A DNA stretch of 12,878 bases from CAYJKB01 sp964370625 (GTDB lineage: Bacteria; Bacillota; Clostridia; Oscillospirales; Butyricicoccaceae), in NCBI GenBank assembly GCA_964370625.1, contig CAYJKB010000053.1, positions 1-12,878 on the forward strand, written 5' to 3'. The translations under genes and the position numbers were made by a program. Shown here piece by piece: positions 9,440 to 12,878 of this stretch (the stretch's first letter is position 1; each line of letters starts with the position of its first letter). The notes beneath the pieces are model-generated. The model searched no databases. It was not told the DNA's origin and saw nothing but the letters and a program-made list of their open reading frames with translations.

Positions 9440-9474
9440 AATAGTGTAGTAACGAGAGTTGCTACACTATTTTT
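9440..9474 (+). terminator. Intrinsic terminator of the surface protein gene
   Basis: A 14-bp stem (9440-9453 with 9458-9471, one T-G wobble) is closed by a GAGA (GNRA-type) tetraloop and followed by a T-run (9470-9474), 105 bases after the surface-protein stop. The leading A-tract makes it partly bidirectional. Its right end overlaps the stop codon of the transposase remnant. Confidence 0.85.
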
Positions 9475-9560
9475 ATGCAGTTTGGTATTTTATGCTGTAC
9501 TCTAACGGACTAAAATACCCAGATTCTTAATTTGTTCTCTAGTTCTTGCCAATAGCATTC
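9473..9560 (-). pseudogene. IS3-family transposase C-terminal remnant
   Basis: On the minus strand, codons from 9520 down to 9476 read GYFSPLEYSIKYQTA and end exactly at a TAA (9475-9473). This matches the usual tail of IS3/IS150-type transposases (R.N..LGY.SP.EY). Upstream in the same frame the reading is QNAIGKN, stop, RTN, stop, ES, so the fragment is inactivated by in-frame TAG and TAA. Nothing of the catalytic DDE core remains. The rest of the element seems to have been lost, and the response-regulator promoter begins about 25 bases further on. The family call rests on one short motif. Confidence 0.5.
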
Positions 9561-9584
9561 TGAAAATATACATTTTTATATTTA

Positions 9585-9618
9585 CTTTAATCAAATTTTA
9601 ATAAATCTATGTTATAAT
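9585..9618 (+). promoter_or_regulatory. Response-regulator gene promoter with 11-bp-period direct repeats
   Basis: CTTTAAT (9585-9591) and TTTTAAT (9596-9602) are direct repeats on an 11-bp period. They are followed by exactly 10 bp and a perfect -10 box TATAAT (9613-9618). There is no good -35 box, and the repeats occupy its place. This is the layout of OmpR/PhoB-type activator sites and implies autoregulation by the regulator encoded just downstream. The same design recurs at 11688-11721 and 12046-12079. Confidence 0.65.
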
Positions 9619-9648
9619 ACAATCAAAACCTATTTAGGAGGGTTGTTT

Positions 9649-10323
9649 ATGCGAATTTTACTTGCTGAAGATGAGCGAGATATGAATAAGATTATCACAA
9701 AAAAATTAATGTCCGAAGGTTATGCCGTCGATAGCCTTTTTGATGGTGAAACAGCACTTGAATATATTACAAGTACTGATTATGATGTAGTAATTCTTGA
9801 TATTATGATGCCCAAACGTGATGGCTTCTCTGTCCTTGAAACAATGCGATCAAAATGTATAGAAACTCCAGTGATTTTTTTAACAGCGAGAGATGCTGTA
9901 TCGGATAGAGTTAAAGGACTTGATTTAGGTGCTAATGATTATCTTGTGAAACCTTTTTCTTTCGAAGAACTTATGGCTCGTATTCGTGTGATGACAAGAT
10001 TGAAATCTGGAAAATCTACAAGTATACTATCTACCTCGGATTTGTCACTTGATATAAGCTCGCACATTGTAAAGCGTGGAGATGTGGTGATAAATTTATC
10101 AGCAAAAGAGTATGCAATTCTCAAATATATGATGTATAATGTTGGAATTGTGCTTTCAAGGGAAAAAATCGAAAATCATATTTGGAATTATGAATATGAG
10201 GGTGGCACAAATGTTGTAGATGTTTACATACGGTATCTCAGAAAGAAAATTGACAGCGATTTTGATACAAAACTTATTCACACAGTAAGAGGAAGCGGCT
10301 ATGTGCTTCGGGAGGGTCTATGA
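9649..10323 (+). CDS. OmpR-family two-component response regulator
   Basis: This gene encodes 224 residues. The receiver domain (about 1-118) has the acidic pocket E7/D8, the phosphoacceptor D51 in VVILDIMMP, T79 and K101 in the LVKPF motif. The winged-helix DNA-binding domain (about 126-222) has the typical recognition-helix region NVVDVYIRYLRKKI and the ending HTVRGSGYVL. All key residues are present, so it should be active. The ATG at 9649 is chosen because AGGAGG (9636-9641) lies seven bases before it. A TTG at 9643 is in frame but only one base from that site. The gene overlaps the kinase gene by four bases (ATGA), so the pair is translationally coupled. Its promoter carries what is likely its own binding site. 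Confidence 0.95.
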   Translation: MRILLAEDERDMNKIITKKLMSEGYAVDSLFDGETALEYITSTDYDVVILDIMMPKRDGFSVLETMRSKCIETPVIFLTARDAVSDRVKGLDLGANDYLVKPFSFEELMARIRVMTRLKSGKSTSILSTSDLSLDISSHIVKRGDVVINLSAKEYAILKYMMYNVGIVLSREKIENHIWNYEYEGGTNVVDVYIRYLRKKIDSDFDTKLIHTVRGSGYVLREGL

Positions 10324-11678
10324 AAAATATATCAGCCAAAATAAGACTTACTCTTTTTACGACATTTCTTATGCTACTTATGGCAGGTGTTTTAATTGGT
10401 CTGATGTTCTCGCTCAGTGATAATATAGTTATGGCAAACAGCATATCACAGCTAACAGAGGTGATAGACGATAACTCGGACGAGCTTGAATTTGATGACG
10501 GAAAACTTGACACTGGTGATATTGATTTCTTTAAAAATGGTGTGTATACCCTACTCTTTTCACAGGATGGTGAGTATATAGCAGGAGATTTCCCTGAAGA
10601 TAGCATCTCTACACAACCGTTTTTAGACAAAGAAATAAGCGAGTTTACAACCGATGGAACTCTTTATTATATCTATGATAGGTTATCCCCAGTCGAAGAC
10701 TCTCGCTCACTTATCTGGATGCGTGGTGTTATAGCAGTCGATGAGGTTGTAAGTGTCACAAATAACATCTTACAGATGGCATTGTTTTCATTACCTATTT
10801 TTGTGATTTTCGGAGCAGTTGGGTGCTATTTTATTGCAAAAAGTACATTTCGCCCCATAGATAAAATTGTAAAAACAGCAGAGGAAATAAGTGATAGCGA
10901 AAACCTTGCCTTGCGCATTGATTTACAAAATGGAAGTCCAGAAATACGCAAGCTCTCTGATACATTTGATAAAATGTTTGAGCGTTTAGAGCGTGCATTT
11001 GAAGCAGAAAAGCAATTTACTTCCGATGTTTCTCACGAGCTTAGAACACCAACAGCTGTTATTTTAGCACAATGTGAATATGCTATTGGAGAAAATATCT
11101 CAGAAGAAGATAAAGAAGATGCACTTGAAACAGTGCAACGGCAAGCTCTCAAGATGACAAATCTTATTTCTAATTTACTAAATCTTATACGTATGGATAG
11201 AGGTACTCAAAAAGCAGAACTTCGTCAAATAAACCTCAGTAATATTGTTCAAGAAGTTTGCGAGGAGCAGAAACTAATCTCCCCTCAAAACTTCAATTTA
11301 ACGTATGATATTGCACCTAATATAAGTGGAATATTTGACAATGCTATGATTAGTAGACTGCTTACAAATTTAATTAGCAATTCATTTCGTCACAAAAAGG
11401 AAATAGATAATAGTTACGCCCATGTAATGCTTACTGAAACAGCTACAAACATTATCCTGTCAGTGAAAGATAACGGAATAGGAATAGCTAAAGAACATAT
11501 AGAAAAGATTTGGCATAGATTTTACCAAGTTGACAGCTCACGCACAGCAAATTGGCATGGAAGTATGGGTTTAGGTTTATCTATGGTGGCACAAATTGCA
11601 AAACTTCATGGTGCAAAAATAGAGGTGGAGAGCGAGCTTGATGAGGGTAGTTTATTCACTGTGACATTCCCAAAATAA
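10320..11678 (+). CDS. Sensor histidine kinase
   Basis: This gene encodes 452 residues. TM1 (about 11-32) and TM2 (about 151-173) flank an extracytoplasmic sensor domain of about 115 residues that is rich in Asp and Glu (for example DDNSDELEFDD at 50-60). A HAMP domain (about 174-228) follows. The dimerisation/phosphoacceptor domain has H239 in SHELRTP. The HATPase domain has an N-box around NLISNSFRH (350-358), a G1 box DNGIGI (384-389), an F-box FYQVD and a G2 box GSMGLGLS (414-421). It should phosphorylate the regulator encoded immediately upstream. The acidic sensor could suit cations or cationic peptides, but the ligand is unknown. Translation starts at the ATGA overlap with the regulator gene. 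Confidence 0.95.
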   Translation: MKNISAKIRLTLFTTFLMLLMAGVLIGLMFSLSDNIVMANSISQLTEVIDDNSDELEFDDGKLDTGDIDFFKNGVYTLLFSQDGEYIAGDFPEDSISTQPFLDKEISEFTTDGTLYYIYDRLSPVEDSRSLIWMRGVIAVDEVVSVTNNILQMALFSLPIFVIFGAVGCYFIAKSTFRPIDKIVKTAEEISDSENLALRIDLQNGSPEIRKLSDTFDKMFERLERAFEAEKQFTSDVSHELRTPTAVILAQCEYAIGENISEEDKEDALETVQRQALKMTNLISNLLNLIRMDRGTQKAELRQINLSNIVQEVCEEQKLISPQNFNLTYDIAPNISGIFDNAMISRLLTNLISNSFRHKKEIDNSYAHVMLTETATNIILSVKDNGIGIAKEHIEKIWHRFYQVDSSRTANWHGSMGLGLSMVAQIAKLHGAKIEVESELDEGSLFTVTFPK

Positions 11679-11687
11679 AATTTACAG

Positions 11688-11721
11688 TTTTAATGTTATT
11701 TTAATTTTACCACTTTATAAT
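11688..11721 (+). promoter_or_regulatory. Promoter of the small membrane protein gene with regulator direct repeats
   Basis: TTTTAAT occurs at 11688-11694 and again at 11699-11705 (11-bp period), followed by 10 bp and a perfect TATAAT (11716-11721). The sequence at the -35 position (ATGTTA) is poor, which suits activation. The architecture matches 9585-9618 exactly. The -10 box lies in the left arm of the operon terminator. Confidence 0.65.
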
Positions 11722-11762
11722 TTAGTTATTGGATGACCAAGCTAAACTATAGAGTGGTTTTT
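11709..11762 (+). terminator. Terminator of the regulator-kinase operon
   Basis: A 17-bp stem (11709-11725 with 11742-11758, one G-U pair and one mismatch) carries an inner TTGG/CCAA hairpin in its loop and is followed by TTTTT (11758-11762). It lies about 30 bases after the kinase stop. Transcripts from the promoter at 11716-11721 would start near 11728, inside the loop. They would lack the left arm and escape the terminator. Confidence 0.8.
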
Positions 11763-11800
11763 AACTAAAAAACAAAAGCAATAAGAAAGGATAGATTAAA

Positions 11801-12028
11801 ATGACAAATAATATGAAATTTATGCTGTTGGGCATTTTTTTAGCAATAATGAGTGTAGGCGGTTTTGTATTAGCTGATGAGGAAGAAATATTCTTAATCA
11901 TTGCCATAGCATTGCCAATAGTGGCAACATGGGCATTTGCTAAAGGATTTATGGGCAGTGATAAAAATAAAGACACATCTGCTGAACTAATACAAACACA
12001 ACCTGCAATAACTGAACAACAAAAATAA
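11801..12028 (+). CDS. Small two-helix membrane protein, function unknown
   Basis: This gene encodes 75 residues with two predicted membrane helices (about 7-25 and 29-50) joined by a short acidic turn (ADEEE, 26-30). A soluble tail (about 51-75) is rich in Lys, Asp, Gln and Thr and ends in TQPAITEQQK. The ribosome binding site AAAGGA lies ten bases before the ATG. I recognise no family. It has its own promoter with the response-regulator repeat pair and lies between the kinase and the PepSY gene, so it is probably a regulon member acting in the membrane. It could be a feedback or accessory partner of the kinase, but that is speculation. Confidence 0.72.
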   Translation: MTNNMKFMLLGIFLAIMSVGGFVLADEEEIFLIIAIALPIVATWAFAKGFMGSDKNKDTSAELIQTQPAITEQQK

Positions 12029-12045
12029 TTTAGAAATTCTCACAG

Positions 12046-12079
12046 CTTTAATGTTTCTTTAATTTTTTGGGTATAAGAT
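12046..12079 (+). promoter_or_regulatory. Promoter of the PepSY/stalk protein gene with regulator direct repeats
   Basis: CTTTAAT at 12046-12052 and 12057-12063 (11-bp period) is followed by 10 bp and TAAGAT (12074-12079), a weaker -10. An overlapping TATAAG (12072-12077) is the alternative. The stretch around the repeats (CAG.TTTAATGTT..TTTAATTTT) is nearly the same as at 11685-11708, which supports one shared activator. Confidence 0.6.
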
Positions 12080-12124
12080 TGAAACATCAATAAGAACTGT
12101 GAAACAAAATACGAGGAGGTATTT

Positions 12125-12878
12125 ATGATGAATTCAAAAAACACATTAAAAACTTTTGGCATTATCTCTTGTGCTGTTCTTCTTACAGCATCATTAACTG
12201 GTGGTGTTATGGCTCTTACAAAATCTATGACAATGTCCCAAGCAGAGCTAACTACCTATAAACAAACTGGAAATGTTGCAACTACTTTAACAGTACAGCC
12301 TTTGTCAAATGTTGTCGATACACCTAAATCTATTTCAGTAACTGCAATCGCAAGCACTGATATTGCAATTGCTTATGATGGTATGCCAATTACTATAATG
12401 GCTTATAACATTAACGGAAATAACTATTTCAAACTACGTGATTTTGCAACAGTAGTAAACGGTTCAAGCAAACAATTTTCAGTAGGTTGGGACAATGCAA
12501 CAAATTCTATCACACTAACTACAAACGCACAGTACGTGGCAGAGGGTAGCGAAATGGAGATGAACTATGAATCTTCTATGGTAGCGTCCACGCCTTCTGA
12601 TGCAAGTGTTTACATGAATGGTAATAAGCTAAACCTTGAGGCTTATATTATCAGTGGCAACAATTACTTTAAGCTACGTGACCTTGCACAAGCACTTGAT
12701 ATAGGCGTGGCATGGGATGATGAGATGAGAAGCATTACGCTTGACAGCACAACTGATTATATCAGTGAATTTGAAGTAAAAGTAATAACACATGAACATA
12801 CAGGAATCAGCGAAGCTGAAGCAAAAGCAATAGCACTTGCACACGCTAGACTAAATGAAGCTGATGTTTCACATATGC
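12125..12878 (+). CDS. Exported protein with two stalk domains and a PepSY domain (partial, runs off the window)
   Basis: 251 codons are visible and the frame is still open at the window end. A signal peptide or N-terminal anchor (about 9-30) ends near MALTKS. Two stalk-type modules (copper amine oxidase N-terminal-like fold) share NGNNYFKLRDFA...WD...ITL (about 80-132) and SGNNYFKLRDLA...WDD..SITL (about 162-207). From about 224 the sequence HTGISEAEAKAIALAHARLN opens a PepSY domain, which is often found in exported peptidase inhibitors and beside two-component systems. A strong GAGGAGGT lies before two adjacent ATGs (12125 and 12128). The second has the more usual spacing and may be the true start. 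The promoter carries the regulator direct repeats, so it is probably an output of the upstream two-component system. Confidence 0.85.
   Translation, partial: MMNSKNTLKTFGIISCAVLLTASLTGGVMALTKSMTMSQAELTTYKQTGNVATTLTVQPLSNVVDTPKSISVTAIASTDIAIAYDGMPITIMAYNINGNNYFKLRDFATVVNGSSKQFSVGWDNATNSITLTTNAQYVAEGSEMEMNYESSMVASTPSDASVYMNGNKLNLEAYIISGNNYFKLRDLAQALDIGVAWDDEMRSITLDSTTDYISEFEVKVITHEHTGISEAEAKAIALAHARLNEADVSHM

Noticed and set aside
9643..9648. TTG codon as the start of the response regulator
   Set aside because: It lies one base from the AGGAGG site. The ATG at 9649 has correct spacing and gives the usual MRILLAEDE start.
1..12878. CRISPR arrays, tRNA and rRNA genes
   Set aside because: No regularly spaced repeats, cloverleaf-like sequence or rRNA signature was seen on either strand.

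Overview
The window looks like chromosomal DNA of a low-GC Gram-positive bacterium, probably an anaerobic member of the Bacillota (Clostridia). The grounds are AT-rich spacers, strong AGGAGG-type ribosome binding sites, a YibE/F membrane protein, an S-layer-homology (SLH) anchored giant protein, a PepSY/stalk-domain exported protein and a FeoA-type iron gene. No genus can be fixed from the sequence alone.

Left part (1-1860, genes on the minus strand). A feoA-like gene (50-270) is broken by one frameshift in an A-run. A lipoprotein gene (711-1745) has two tandem homologous domains and ends at a strong hairpin terminator (635-674). Both genes have a consensus-like TTGACA-17 bp-TATACT/TACACT promoter. 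Both also carry nearly the same palindrome (GTTAGT..TA.GCTAA) over the -10 or start site, which suggests one metal-responsive repressor of the DtxR/IdeR/MntR type. The stretch 1973-2270 holds a decayed reading frame of unknown family.

Middle (2422-9334, plus strand). A complete YibE/F-family membrane protein is followed after 51 bases by a very large secreted surface protein of at least about 1,876 residues. That protein has a signal peptide, OB-like folds, Ig-like folds, a PHP/CehA-type metallophosphoesterase domain with its metal ligands intact, a DUF4350/GATase-like region, two more OB folds, a Gly/Ser linker and three SLH repeats. A 100-N assembly gap (8575-8674) lies inside the Gly/Ser linker, between two identical 18-bp sequences, so the gene is split only by the assembly. 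A GNRA-loop terminator (9440-9474) closes the unit.

Right part (9473-12878). A short remnant of an IS3-family transposase C-terminus on the minus strand abuts the promoter of an OmpR-family response regulator/histidine kinase pair, whose genes overlap by ATGA. Downstream lie a 75-residue two-helix membrane protein and an exported protein with two stalk domains and the start of a PepSY domain, cut by the window end. Three promoters here (before the regulator, the small membrane protein and the PepSY protein) share one design: two 7-bp copies of [C/T]TTTAAT on an 11-bp period, ending exactly 10 bp before the -10. This is the classic layout of an OmpR/PhoB-type activator site. It defines a compact, probably self-activating envelope-sensing regulon, and it is the most interesting signal in the window.
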